Below are positions 32,969 to 44,910 of a stretch of DNA of 64,000 nucleotides, in pieces; within the stretch, counting starts at the first letter, position 1, and each line of letters opens with the position of its first letter. A program made the position numbers and the translations under genes. Below the pieces are notes generated by a model. It was not told where the DNA came from, searched no databases, and worked only from the letters and a program-made list of their open reading frames with translations. The DNA comes from Rotaria socialis (lineage: Eukaryota > Rotifera > Eurotatoria > Philodinida > Philodinidae), in NCBI GenBank assembly GCA_905331475.1, contig CAJNYU010002707.1, positions 46,650 through 110,649 on the forward strand, written 5' to 3'.

Positions 32969-33026
32969 GAGGGTGTGGATGTGGATGTTACTACAGTTTT
33001 TAATCAGACCCGCACATCCACACCCA
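32969..33026. repeat. Telomere-like hairpin 8
   Basis: G-rich arm CGAGGGTGTGGATGTGGATGT, spacer of about 20 bp, C-rich arm CGCACATCCACACCC. Confidence 0.7.
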
Positions 33027-33029
33027 TAA

Positions 33030-33870
33030 ATGACTGAATATCAGTTTGATTTGGGACTCATACTAGTGAATCTTTTCAAATTAGTGTTATCAGAGCTATT
33101 ATTGTAGATTTTATTCAAAGGCATGCCTGATCAATATCAGCAAAATACATCGCACTCAATCAACGCCGAAAATGATGGATGGGAGACACAACATGTTCAT
33201 CGGCGAAATACTGGTATGTGTAACATAGCAGATATAAATCTAGGTACCCGTAGAAATCAAATAGGATGGGATGAGCAATAACTTCGATTATTTCTCTCTT
33301 GAACAATAAACACTAATTGACACTATAATAGTCCTCCCAAAGTAAATCTATTATTTGAGAAAGAGAAACACTGCCAACGAAAAACCTCACTACTCAAATA
33401 TTTTGACAAATAATATACAGAATACAAATGCTCTAAAGGTTTTTCACAAGTATACGTAACAGGATTCTGTTTTTGCTTAGGACGGTCGATTGGACAAAAT
33501 TTTGGAATGAAAGTCTTTATTCTTTTCTTTATTAAACATGTTCGAAAAACGTTTTCTTAGATGACTACAATCTAGCAAATTGTAAAACTCCTCAACTTTA
33601 CAATGTGCCTATTTTTACTGCATATTTAGTTTTCCCATCCGTGACTCACGCTTACAAATCGATTCGCTTTTCATAAATCTAGTACAGGTGACCATCTTGA
33701 GACCAGTTTCTGAGAAAACCAGATACATATTGATAGTTGTAACGGAGAAATATTTGGTCGCGTAAATATTCTTCAAATAACTATCGAGATATATAGAATC
33801 GCGTATATATCCTGATAGGATGACGGACAACAAAATGTGGATCAGTATTAGCTATATATTTTAGCCACTG
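33030..33870. other. Gene-poor stretch
   Basis: No gene or repeat structure I can support between the hairpin and the LTR fragment. Confidence 0.35.
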
Positions 33871-33872
33871 TG

Positions 33873-34136
33873 TGTATAATATTAACAACAGTTCCACACG
33901 ATGAGTTTATTCTTGTCCAAAATGAGTTCTGTGTGTTGTCTTTCAATACAATCGAATACAATCGTACGTATTACAAAGCACAACTTTCTTCTAACTTGTA
34001 TGGTTTAGAACTGAACTCGACTCAATTGCCCAACTGTAACGAAAAAGAGAAGAAGTTTAACTCTACCGTTATACGCGGCATTGATGTTAGTTGAGCTACT
34101 TCATTCTAAATCGTTATGACAAATGGAGAGGCATAG
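33873..34136 (+). mobile_element. LTR fragment, inverted relative to 30426, running into the gap
   Basis: TGTATAATATTAACAACAGT at 33873 matches the inverse of 30426. The last 80 bp (34057-34136) are identical to 48061-48140. The N gap starts at its edge. Confidence 0.65.
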
Positions 34137-35069
34137 NNNNNNNNNNNNNNNNNNNNNNNNNNNNNNNNNNNNNNNNNNNNNNNNNNNNNNNNNNNNNNNN
34201 NNNNNNNNNNNNNNNNNNNNNNNNNNNNNNNNNNNNNNNNNNNNNNNNNNNNNNNNNNNNNNNNNNNNNNNNNNNNNNNNNNNNNNNNNNNNNNNNNNNN
34301 NNNNNNNNNNNNNNNNNNNNNNNNNNNNNNNNNNNNNNNNNNNNNNNNNNNNNNNNNNNNNNNNNNNNNNNNNNNNNNNNNNNNNNNNNNNNNNNNNNNN
34401 NNNNNNNNNNNNNNNNNNNNNNNNNNNNNNNNNNNNNNNNNNNNNNNNNNNNNNNNNNNNNNNNNNNNNNNNNNNNNNNNNNNNNNNNNNNNNNNNNNNN
34501 NNNNNNNNNNNNNNNNNNNNNNNNNNNNNNNNNNNNNNNNNNNNNNNNNNNNNNNNNNNNNNNNNNNNNNNNNNNNNNNNNNNNNNNNNNNNNNNNNNNN
34601 NNNNNNNNNNNNNNNNNNNNNNNNNNNNNNNNNNNNNNNNNNNNNNNNNNNNNNNNNNNNNNNNNNNNNNNNNNNNNNNNNNNNNNNNNNNNNNNNNNNN
34701 NNNNNNNNNNNNNNNNNNNNNNNNNNNNNNNNNNNNNNNNNNNNNNNNNNNNNNNNNNNNNNNNNNNNNNNNNNNNNNNNNNNNNNNNNNNNNNNNNNNN
34801 NNNNNNNNNNNNNNNNNNNNNNNNNNNNNNNNNNNNNNNNNNNNNNNNNNNNNNNNNNNNNNNNNNNNNNNNNNNNNNNNNNNNNNNNNNNNNNNNNNNN
34901 NNNNNNNNNNNNNNNNNNNNNNNNNNNNNNNNNNNNNNNNNNNNNNNNNNNNNNNNNNNNNNNNNNNNNNNNNNNNNNNNNNNNNNNNNNNNNNNNNNNN
35001 NNNNNNNNNNNNNNNNNNNNNNNNNNNNNNNNNNNNNNNNNNNNNNNNNNNNNNNNNNNNNNNNNNNNN
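34137..35069. other. Assembly gap (933 N)
   Basis: A sized gap. It removes the body of the repeat protein on the minus strand (35070-35465); the tandem repeats at its edge probably caused the break. Confidence 0.95.
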
Positions 35070-35465
35070 ATCAGAACGCCGTGATCGAGGATGATCTTCT
35101 CCAGACGATTCAGAATGATCCTGTCCTGACGATTCAGAATGATGCTCTGCAGACGATCCAGAATGATCCTCTCCAGAGGATTCAGAATGTTCCCCACCAG
35201 CTGCTGGAACTTGATCAGAACGACGCGATCGAGGATGATCTTCTCCAGACGATTCAGAATGTTCCACACCACCCGATGGATTCTGATCAGAACGACGCGA
35301 TCGATGATGATGACCACTACCGTGAGGATGGTGTCGACCATGATGTGGCGCAGCCGTAGCGAGGCTAAAGCATATCTAATAAAAAGAAGAAGGATATACA
35401 TATATGCTTGTTGATGCAAACAGGGATCAACTTACTAATGCTATTACGATGAGCAACTTTTGCAT
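35070..35465 (-). CDS. Secreted His/Ser/Glu-rich tandem-repeat protein, N-terminal part (truncated by gap)
   Basis: Minus strand. Exon 1 is 35465-35436 (MQKLLIVIAL), a 60-bp GT-AG intron spans 35435-35376, and exon 2 runs from 35375 into the gap. The join gives a textbook signal peptide, MQKLLIVIALICFSLATAAP, followed by a His-rich segment (HHGRHHPHGSGHHH) and repeats of about 24 bp / 8 residues built on EHSESSGEDH(P/S), with RSRRSD spacers that look like dibasic processing sites. The plus-strand and alternative minus-strand frames over the repeat are shadows: only this frame has a signal peptide, a TATA box and a spliced start. The protein is probably secreted, hydrophilic and disordered, perhaps metal-binding through its histidines; function unknown. 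Total length cannot be known. Confidence 0.7.
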
Positions 35466-35513
35466 GTTTGTGCTGTAGATGATTATGTATCAAACATTTC
35501 ATTTCCGTTCCTT

Positions 35514-35521
35514 TATTTATA
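35514..35521 (-). promoter_or_regulatory. TATA box of the secreted repeat-protein gene
   Basis: TATAAATA on the minus strand, about 50 bp before the ATG at 35465. Confidence 0.55.
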
Positions 35522-35524
35522 GTT

Positions 35525-37011
35525 GTCAAAGAAGTAGGTCGAAAAGAAAAGAAGAAAAAGAATGTACTTTTTTGTTAGATGAATGGAGTCAACAAGAATT
35601 GAAATAGTGATGACGTATATACACGAAAAGGGACATTATTTCGTCACTGGGTGCAATATATTTGGCAAAAAATCCAACCATCTGATAAGTATTTTTAGGT
35701 CATGGTCCGTTATGCTCTAATATGTATAAAACAAAAGAGACCAGCAGTTTCACTAATGTTAAATGACTGACTGATGCAAAAGTTGAGCTTCATGGTAATG
35801 CAACCCATACTTCCTGGTGTGTGGGAGGTTGTCCTAGGCCAATTAGACTAGAAGGCGCAACTTAATCATCGTTTTGCGTTAGTGTGATCCAACACTAACT
35901 CTGGCATGCTCCAATAAAAGAAAATCATTCTAATGATTATCAAATTGATTCGTCTCAAAAATAATTATTCAGAGCGAAACGTCGAAATTAACATTTCTAT
36001 TCCTCTTATCAATATTATTCAAGCTCTTCCTCTTGAATAATGAAACGGACGGTCAACAGTACTAATTAGAATTGTAGAGTAAAATAAAAAATCAGTAAAT
36101 TGAAAAACAATTTATCTGTATTGAAATTAATTGTTGTGCTTGGACCGTTTTTATTTTTTTATTTCGACCACAAGAGCTTTGCTTTAGTTAGTAGGTCACT
36201 CATTGTAACCTCGTTATGCACTTTGAATGTAAGAATATTATTTATAGAAGATGATTAGAAAACGTGGCACATTAACGCACAACACTATTCATCTATGGCA
36301 GATGCACACGCATTTAATAATGACGTTGGCGGCAGATGCTGGTGTATTTTAGTCCTAGTAAAATCTGTAAGATTACATTGGTGGTGGGCAGATGTTTTTC
36401 TATGCAAATGCTGGCAAGAGTCGAACAATGATGAAATGATTTATTCTTAAGCTGGTGCGCCATCCATTGTTCTTTTTTTGGAAAGTTTTTTTCTGAGCAT
36501 CTCGAGATGAGAAGATCTATTTTTGTATATGGCAACCTATGTAAAACGATAAGCATAAAAATCATGGAATTATATTTTTATTTGATTAATTTTAAGATTC
36601 TAATCTACTTTTTCGCGCATTGGATTCAAAATCAACGTTTTTTCATGCATTATCATCGATTTTCTTACTTTCTTCTATTAAAATCGATTGAAAATTAAAA
36701 TAATCGCTGAAAGATTCTTTTTTATTAATCAATTTGGAATCAAATTTTACGAATAGTCAATTTTCATCGGCGACTGATGATTTTCTTCTCGAATATAATC
36801 GATTGACAATGCTTTCAATCCATATGAATGGGTTATTTATTTTCGAAGAAAATAGTGAGTGTAAGTTCAAAAGCGAGATTTTAGCGGCGCCCCTCCCCCC
36901 ATCCGCTCCCCATTACAAACTTTAATGAGTTTAAAATTATGCTAACGAGGAGCTTCACTAAATAGACTGCTATTTGTTTCTTTTTTAATTACAGACTACA
37001 CGAAAAAAGCA
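35525..37011. other. Gene-poor stretch
   Basis: No convincing gene. 36845-36920 repeats the GAAAATAGTGAGTGTAAGTTC...GCGAGATTTT sequence seen at 27850-27925, followed in both places by a GC-rich CCCCTCCCC tract. These are two ends or copies of a small dispersed repeat. Confidence 0.4.
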
Positions 37012-37019
37012 ATACGTGC

Positions 37020-38076
37020 CAGAGACGGAAACCGATGACAAAAGTGCCATTCGATTCGATTCGGATAAAAACACGAAAAAAATCGATTCGATTCGATTCG
37101 ACTCAAATTGGGTTTAGAAAGCATGGTATTCACTATTACATAGTATTGTTGTTTTCAGACTGTCATCGTCTTAGAATGAGAATAGTCTGTCGATCTTATA
37201 TAGAAATATGTTGAATAGATATAATTTATGAAGATATACATAAGAATTATTCATTTTTTTCAAGAAAGAACGCATAAAATATAAATTAATGAACACATCT
37301 AAGTAGACTAATTAAATAAGTTTATTTTCTATAGAACGAAGAAAAATGATATCATTTACTGTATATGGATCTATATTTACAGTTGATCGTAGCCATACTT
37401 AATAAATAAAGAGGTTGATATCAAGACCCCAATCGCACTGGAAATGTGAATAAAGTTAAAGTCTTATTCATTAATTTAATTGATACATTAAGAGTTCAAA
37501 TCACCTTTAAAGTATTACTTAACTCTTAATGCACCAGTCACATGGCTTACTTCAACTATAATGTTAATTTACTTCTCAGCGTGATTGGGGCCTAAATTGA
37601 CTAACGAAAAAAGAAAGAAAGATGAAACGCTCGTTGTAAGTGAGTATTTCTTATGCCAATCAAAATGCACTTGATCATGATAACGATATGAACAGAACAA
37701 GGATGACCATTAAATAAGCACGACTGGCAGAAACAAAGAAAGAGAAATAGTCGACGTCCTTTTTCATGCGTCATCTCTTAGGCTCCAAACAGACCAAAAA
37801 AGAAACAGAATTAATTAACGTGATTGGTTAATTCACGCTTAAGTCATATTTTTGAGACGATTTAGTGATTAATTCTGTTTTATCTGTTTGTGGCCTTATT
37901 CTAGTCAACTGCCCTCGACCATAACACCAGAACAAAGAAAATGATTTTGAATAGCCGAATGAAGCTGGAAAAAAATGAATCGATTCGATTCGGCTTTTTT
38001 CAATTTTTGTTTATTCATTCGATTCGATTCGGTAGTTTCGAAGTTCCATTCGGAGTCGATTCGATTTCGGTCTCTG
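37020..38076. mobile_element. Non-autonomous hAT-like element (1057 bp) with 8-bp duplication
   Basis: Ends CAGAGACGGAAACCGA and the inverse of CAGAGACCGAAATCGAATCG. The flanking 8-bp repeats ATACGTGC (37012-37019) and ATACATGC (38077-38084) differ at one base. Both ends carry (CGATT)n-type tracts next to the termini. A second small MITE is nested inside at 37781-37895. No transposase. Confidence 0.8.
37781..37895. mobile_element. Nested Tourist-like MITE (115 bp) with TTA duplication
   Basis: Inverted arms GGCTCCAAACAGAC...AAACAGAATTAATT and the inverse ending TCTGTTTGTGGCC. TTA lies directly on both sides (37778-37780 and 37896-37898), the target used by PIF/Harbinger elements. Confidence 0.7.
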
Positions 38077-38229
38077 ATACATGCCCATTACAGACCATAG
38101 TAACTAGTCTCTACCATTGTTAAATATATGAGCTAACAATTAATACTCCATTACAGACAAAAGCAAATAGGCGATGACCTAATTATAGGTTTTGGAAATC
38201 AAGGTAGATTTTTCAGATGAACTACATTC

Positions 38230-39930
38230 TAAAGAAAAAGGTTTTTTACACAACCTAAAAAGGATCTTATCCTTGGCACATCGTCAGATCCTTTTTTGGG
38301 TTTGTAAAAAGTGAGGTTTCGTACCAACCTCCTTCGCGATAATTTAAAAAAGTGGTATCGTAGCAATGGTTTCGTAAAGAACCTCTTAAAAATCATTCAA
38401 TAAAAAGGTTTCGTACCCAACAAAGGTTCCATGCAAAACTATTTGCACTAAACCTTCTTCTAAATTGTCTCTCCAGTCAAAAATTTCATTTAACCCTGTG
38501 CTGCCGCCCGCGGTATGCACATTATTCGAGTATTTCTCAAAATCCGAGTATGGTATACGTCAAATGAATCAAAAATAAGATGAAATAGTCTATAGAGTAA
38601 TTTTCTGCATTCAAGGAAAATCATTCTATAGACTATTTCATTCTACTTATGATTGATCTGATTTATGCCATACTTGGGTTTTCAGAAACACTAGAATAGT
38701 ATGCATACACGCGGATGACACCAGACGATTAAAGCCAACTCTACCCGTGATTTCCATGATTGAAACGACCTAAAATACAGAAGCGAATAAACATAATCAT
38801 TTTATAAGATCTAACTTACTTCACTTTTCTTATACTTGGAACAATCTATAATAAACAAATTAGCGAAAATTTATAATTACATAAAATTAGACTTACCTAA
38901 AACTCCATATCTATACTAATCTAGAATTACAAAAACGAATAATTCCTTGATTTGCTAAGAGAGAACTTACCTAAAACTGCGTATAAGAATCAACCTAGAA
39001 CAAAACACAAATCAAATATATTAAATTATGTACGATCAAACTGACCTGAAATTGCATCTTTACGGCCTTCTACAATTAAACAAAACAAATTTCTGTAATT
39101 TTATGAAATCAAATTTACCTCCTGAAACCTTGTATATGAATGAATCAATAACAAAGTAAAAAGTTATTCACTTTTATCACATCAAAATTACCCCAGAATT
39201 GAGGGCAGAGTCGAAATAAAAAGTCTGACATGTCAAATTTGGACTCCTGATCGGCGGATTTTCTCAGCCGTGAAAGCTCGGATAGATAAACTGATAACGG
39301 ATTTGGACTCCGGGACCCCGATAAGCTATAGAAAGTTTGACATAGATAATAAACCGGTGAAAAGTTAAGTGCAAAAACTATGAAACCTTGAGATAGTCTA
39401 CGAAACGAACGCTGGTCTGGTCGGTATTTTACAAAACCTTAAAGCACACTAGAAAGCGTGAAAAAGTTCCGTACAAATAATACGAAACTTTGACATGGAT
39501 ACTAAAGTGGGAACCGTTCAGTTCAAAAAATACGAGACCCTCGAAGGTTCTACGAAACCAGCAATCGTTTTACAGAAAATATTCCAAACCTTTTGGCTGC
39601 TTAGGGAACCATCAATGGCTCCGTCGACATATTACGAAGCCTTAAAGCCGACCAGAAAGTGTTGACAAGTTCCGCACAAATAATAAAAAACTTTCTGCCA
39701 TTTCACAAAACTATCAGAGGATCGGTACGTGGCGTACGAAACCACAAACTACTTTACGGAACCTTCGAAGAGTTCAGGCGCAAAATTGCGAAACCTGATG
39801 AAATCTGCTGAACTTAAAATAGTTCTGAAAGGAGACCACGGAACGTTTTCCACTTCACGGAACTTAAAATCGTTCGATGGACAAATGTGGAACTGTTAAG
39901 GTTCGGTAGAGTACCGATTTTTTAGAGTGT
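38230..39930. repeat. Repeat-rich block of GAAACCTT-type motifs
   Basis: Phrases such as TACGAAACCTT, GAAACTTTGACATGG and AGGTTTCGTA recur on both strands every 50-70 bp, especially 39240-39900; AAAAAGGATCTTATCC and GATCCTTTTTT form an inverted pair at 38268-38300. Probably one or two non-autonomous elements with sub-terminal repeats. No coding content. Confidence 0.5.
38507..38714. repeat. 208-bp foldback element
   Basis: Two arms of about 95 bp. CGCGGTATGCACATTATTCG...GATGAAATAGTCTATAGAGT is mirrored by ATTCTATAGACTATTTCATTC...GTATGCATACACGCGG. The spacer is only about 15 bp, so the whole unit can form one long hairpin. The arms differ at scattered, mostly single positions. Confidence 0.8.
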
Positions 39931-39934
39931 AGAG

Positions 39935-41380
39935 TGAGTAGTAGAAAAGGTCACGATTAATTTTAATGAATTACAAATCGATTACATTGTTAATACTGAT
40001 TTTTTGGAATTCGAAGCCTATTAAAGATTATACCACATCAGTCGTTTTTTTATTTGTAAAAGCTAGGTTAAAATCAATTTAAATCTCAAATTAGCTAAAT
40101 ATCTATCTTAATAAGATCTGAATATCTTATCAATTCGTTCTATCTTAATTGACCACGCTTTCAATGAGTATTTTGTTCTCCTTTGAAAAGTTAAAAATAT
40201 TAGGCGAAAATCCCACCAAAGTCGTTGAGTATTCGACCAATATTCAAATGAAATTGTGTTGTGTCAGGAGATATCTGCCCTGCCATAAGTATGTTCTCTC
40301 TTCTTCTCTCGGTTTCATTCCATTCTTCTTCTCGTATCTATTCTATTTAAGTGGGTGTTAATGTTTAAAGAAGGCGAAATAAAGAAGAAGATTGTAACAA
40401 ATTGTTCGTAGCATTTAACGACTTCATTAAAAAATAATCGAACAACGTGAACTCTACCAATCGATAACTTTGATGTACTTACTTGAATCATGATGAAGTC
40501 ATTATTAATATAAAATTGATTATAAAAGATTCAGATCAGCAAAGGTTGGTTACGAGCTTCAACATTAACACACAAAATAATTCATTACACTTGGTGCTTA
40601 TGATAAAGTTTCTGCATTAGGTTATAATCCAATTTAAGGGTGTGGATGCACGAAATTATTTCATTTTTACAGTTTGTATTTCTTTTAATAGATTCCTTTC
40701 GAATCAATAATTAGTCAGAAATATTTTTCTAATCTATCTCTATGCACTTTTTGTACTTCTACATGGCTATATAATATGATGATCTACTTCAAACTATTAT
40801 CAAGTGTCAATCGATTTAGATAAAAATATAAAAGATACGAGCAATTATTTCGATGCAGAAAATGCTGTCATTAGTCCTAGGTTTTACAATTTTTGATAGC
40901 TATTGTTTACAAATATTAAAATATTACACAAAACGTGAGAAAATACAAATCTAATATTAACTCCGATGTTAGGCATCTTAGTATCAGATAGAGTAAACGC
41001 ATACGAAAATGTGACCAATTAAACTCTGCTCATCCTATTTGTATTCCATGGTGGTAATCCAATTTTAATGGGACTTATGCCAAAAGTAATTGGTATTACG
41101 TTAGGTTATATGTAATATTAATCAAAATTAGTTAGATTAACAATATATCGTAAAGATTTTATGTGACAGAATCGGCAATAAGATTCAGTTAAATTCATTC
41201 ATCTGTTCATTTTAATCGGAAAATGTTGTTTACTCGATATTCTGTGATGCTTTTTGGAAAGTCAGTTTCAATCCAACTCTAAGCAGAAATTCTGCAGATT
41301 CGCACTTCAAATAAGAAATATGTACTTATCCTTGGAATTTACAAATTTTTTTCAATTAGAAAAAGGAAACATCGAATAGT
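39935..41380. other. Gene-poor stretch with a lone telomere-like motif
   Basis: No gene. A short G-rich motif AAGGGTGTGGATGCACG lies at 40637-40651 without a C-rich partner. Confidence 0.35.
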
Positions 41381-41650
41381 TCTTATTCGCCGGATCCGGT
41401 TGTTGGAACGACGCAATCCGGACTCCATACTTGGATTAGAAACGGCCAGATCATGGCTACGTATCTAGATCGGAAACTATTCATATTCCTTCGTTTCCGA
41501 TCGGAAAAGTACTCCGGAATCCTGCTGTAAATAGAAACCGTATTCGCTTATCGGTTCCGGAACCAGGCAGTAGTGTCAAACTTGAAACTTGAATTCGATG
41601 AAGAATCACCGTATCAGACTGTTTCCCTCCGTACGTATTTGACCTGGGTG

Positions 41651-42345
41651 TTTCTATATGACCAATCAACAGCAAATTTCCTATTTTCGATTCCTAATCT
41701 GAATCTGAATCTTTTCTTTATTATTCGGTTTTTTCCTATTTATACTATACAACCCACACGCATACACACAAGAGAGAGAAAAGAAACAAAGGAAGAAAAG
41801 GCATTTGTTTCTTTGACTGGACTATTTTGTATATAAAGATGATGGTGCATCATTCTATAAATGCACTTAAATTCCAGTCGAAGAAATGATGCCATTATTT
41901 ACGTCGCCACGCACGAGAGGAAAGAAGACACAATAGAGACATATGCAGAGAGAGAGATAGGAAAGAAAGAGTGACTAAAGCGGTTGACGTATGTGCATAT
42001 CGAGTTGGATTGCAAATATAAGAAATACATAACGTAGAAAGACGAAACAAGGAAGTATAAGAATAAATAAATAAATAACTTGTTAGACTACTCTCTAACA
42101 ATTTCGATAGGGTTTATGAAAATGCAACGTAGGATACACCCTTTTTAAGTTGTTCAGTCGTATAAATTCTATGATAAACCTTTCGGCACACGGTACATTC
42201 ACTTGATAAACCTTTATATTTCGCCTTTTGACGGGTAGATAAACGGGTTTATCGCATGCTGCTAAATGGTAGCAAAAGGTATATCATACATTGCATTTTC
42301 ATAAACACTTTAAACGTTTATCATTCGGCGCTTTTTTTATCAGTG
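41651..42345 (+). repeat. Dispersed 650-700-bp repeat, copy 2
   Basis: Direct copy of 32008-32677. It sits between two blocks of CGGATCCG / CCGATAAGATTCCGA-type sequence (41390-41590 and 42490-42840), probably halves of an older element split by this insertion. Confidence 0.75.
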
Positions 42346-42884
42346 ATGTCTCGCTCTTTGGTAGAGATGATCATCAGGTTTGTTTAGAATCAAAAAGATT
42401 AATTAGCTAGCAATGATCCATTGAGAAAATTTTTAAACAAAATTCACCACCATGAATGTTGAAGATGCCAAATTATAGTCAATTCACCTCCCAGATGAAT
42501 GAATCCGACAGTGAATCCTATCGGATCTCATGGAATCTGGCAAGCCGACAAAACCGATCAGATTCCTGGTCACGGATCCACTAACGGATCCGACGGAACA
42601 ACTATTTTCTTAATCACCAATGAATAAGCATATAGTGCCAACATAACACAAGGGTCGAATGCTTATGTTGGATTCCGTTAAATTACGACACTGCAACCTA
42701 TCGGATTCCAACACTAGAGTTTTGATTGTAGGTCCCACACTCGAATACCGATGAGATTTCGTAGGTATAATGAAATCCATATTATATCCGATAAGATTCC
42801 GACACGAATCCGATAGGATCATACTATCGAAATCATTCTTCTGAGCTGTAAAGGGTATGTTTACAAAGAGGAGATTTTTGATAG

Positions 42885-43320
42885 AAGAGCATGCCACGGC
42901 CGATTTTGTTCTTGCTTAAAGGACTTCCCAGCTGGTTTAAGATACTTTAACTCGATTACAATAAAGAATCAAATTACAATAGTCTCTATGCTGTCGTATG
43001 AAACCAAGTACTTGACGACCTGTAGAAGATATTGTAATTCGATTCTTATTTGTTATCTGATTGAAGTGTCTTTAACCATATGAGGAGTCCCTTGAGCTAG
43101 AACGAAATTGTTCGCGGTATACTTTTTTCAATATAACTTTTCATATTATCCAGACATGAAATCTTCTTTTTCGATTTCATTACGAAATTATTGAAAACTT
43201 GTTTGAACGCATAGGATATTTTTGGAATAAATCTATTAGTAATGTAGTTTAAATAGATTCACAAATATACCATATGGTGGCTACTTAAGTCATAGTCGAA
43301 ACGCCGCGTATAACGCATTT
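42885..43320. repeat. Decayed hammerhead/retrozyme-like units
   Basis: 42890-42950 (minus strand) matches the ribozyme block of the 19-kb array (GTTCTTGCTTAAAGGACTTCCCAG against GATCTTGCTTAAGGATCTCACCAG). 43085-43125 and 43273-43310 (plus strand) carry GGAGTCCCTTGAGCTAGAACG and AGTCGAAACGCCGCG remnants. Core bases are lost in all three. A C-rich telomere-like tract lies just beyond (43356-43400). Confidence 0.5.
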
Positions 43321-44910
43321 GAATCTATTTCTTATTGTTATATAATATAAACAAACCCTCATTCTCACTCACACCCTTCTTATAATCCCACTTACTCACC
43401 AGTAAGTTACGGTCAAAATGATTTCAGTGCTTTTTTTCCTCAAAGCAGTATGAAGAAAGAAATGCTTAAAAAAAGATTATTTTGAAATGATGAAAATTTC
43501 TCTTTGTAATAATAAGAGAAATCATGTGTTCATTGTACTTTTTACATAATTTTTTATAAAACTACGGTCAGTATAAATTCAGTCTCTTTCATCAAATGAA
43601 AATTTTGAGAGAAAATTTATAATCTTATGTCAACATCTATTTTCACTTTAAATGTAATACTATAATATAATAAAGTTGCACTCATCTAGAAATAGTAATT
43701 TGAATTCCGCTTCTGTTTATTTAATAACTTATTCAGTAGATTGTCTTGTGGCAGCTATTTATTCAAGTTTTAAATGCAATTTTCAGAACTTTCTATCTCA
43801 ATCAACAATAATTTATCGAATACAACTTGGCAAGAGAGAAAATTATTCTTATCACCAATTTGGAAAATTGATGTACATCATCAAATACATTTTTAATCTT
43901 ATTAGGTGCAAACACTTCCATGTATTTGTTAGAAATTTACCATTAGATTCAATACATATACATCGAGCATGGATTGAAAAATCAGTTTGTCAAAAGATTA
44001 GACTATTTTTTTGGATTTTCTCTGATATCATATTTAATTATTTTACTAAATAGAACAGTTAATCAATGACAGTTATGATTCCAATCATAGAAAAAATACG
44101 ACGATGAGCGATCACTGTTAATTCACCAAGAGAAATGTAATTAATATTTGAAAATTCAGTGTCAGAATATCTCTAAAATTTATCGCTAAGTTTCACATAG
44201 AACATGAATACAGTTTAAGTAATGTTGATGAAATTTTTGTCAGCGCTTATCACCATAGCATAATCAACATTTCCAATTGCTGATTACCCTAAAACTTAAG
44301 TAATTTTCACTCTTATTTATGTTTATGCTTGTTCAACGCTCATCTTCATTGTCACTGCCGATTATCATTTAATTTCTTCTTCATTGGTGCTTTCAATCAT
44401 TCATTTCGTTATAAAAGAATATTTTGTACAGTTCAATGTTTCATCAATTTCAATAAAAACATAGCAGCAACTAAACATGTTCATTTGGATTCATGTTTCT
44501 CGTAGAAAACTTGTCATCTAACCTCTTCATCACAAGCAATAGAAGAATCATCATATTCAAAACCATTTCTAATGAAACACTAAAAACAAACATCTTTAAA
44601 TCATTTTTGGAATCGCAAAAAACATATTAATATTGATTCTAAAAACAAAATCTTTTGCTCGAAATACGGGAACCAGAAGTTCTATACAATCGTATTTTGA
44701 ATTGATATTAAGACCATCATTTTCTGACAGTAATCTATTACACTAATAGCGGTTAAAAGCATACAACAAAAAGAAAAACAGCTGTTCTCTATTTAACACA
44801 CTAATGGTTATTCATGAATAAACATCTGCAAATAAAGATACAAATGATTAAAAAGAGAAAAAACAAACATTTGAATCAACTTTTAAATTCTTCATCGATG
44901 TCTAATGTTT
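43320..44910. other. Intergenic and 3' flank of the choline-transporter-like gene
   Basis: No supported gene. A 125-codon plus-strand frame at 43676-44053 has no motif and lacks coding character. The half next to 44910 is A/T-rich and probably includes the 3' UTR. Confidence 0.35.

Noticed and set aside
34091..35419. Four long open frames (320-440 codons) crossing the N gap
   Set aside because: Their length is made of N; only the repeat-coding part at 35070-35375 is real, and only one minus-strand frame has a spliced start with a signal peptide.
43676..44053. 125-codon open frame as a gene
   Set aside because: No motif, no splice or promoter context, and composition typical of AT-rich chance frames.
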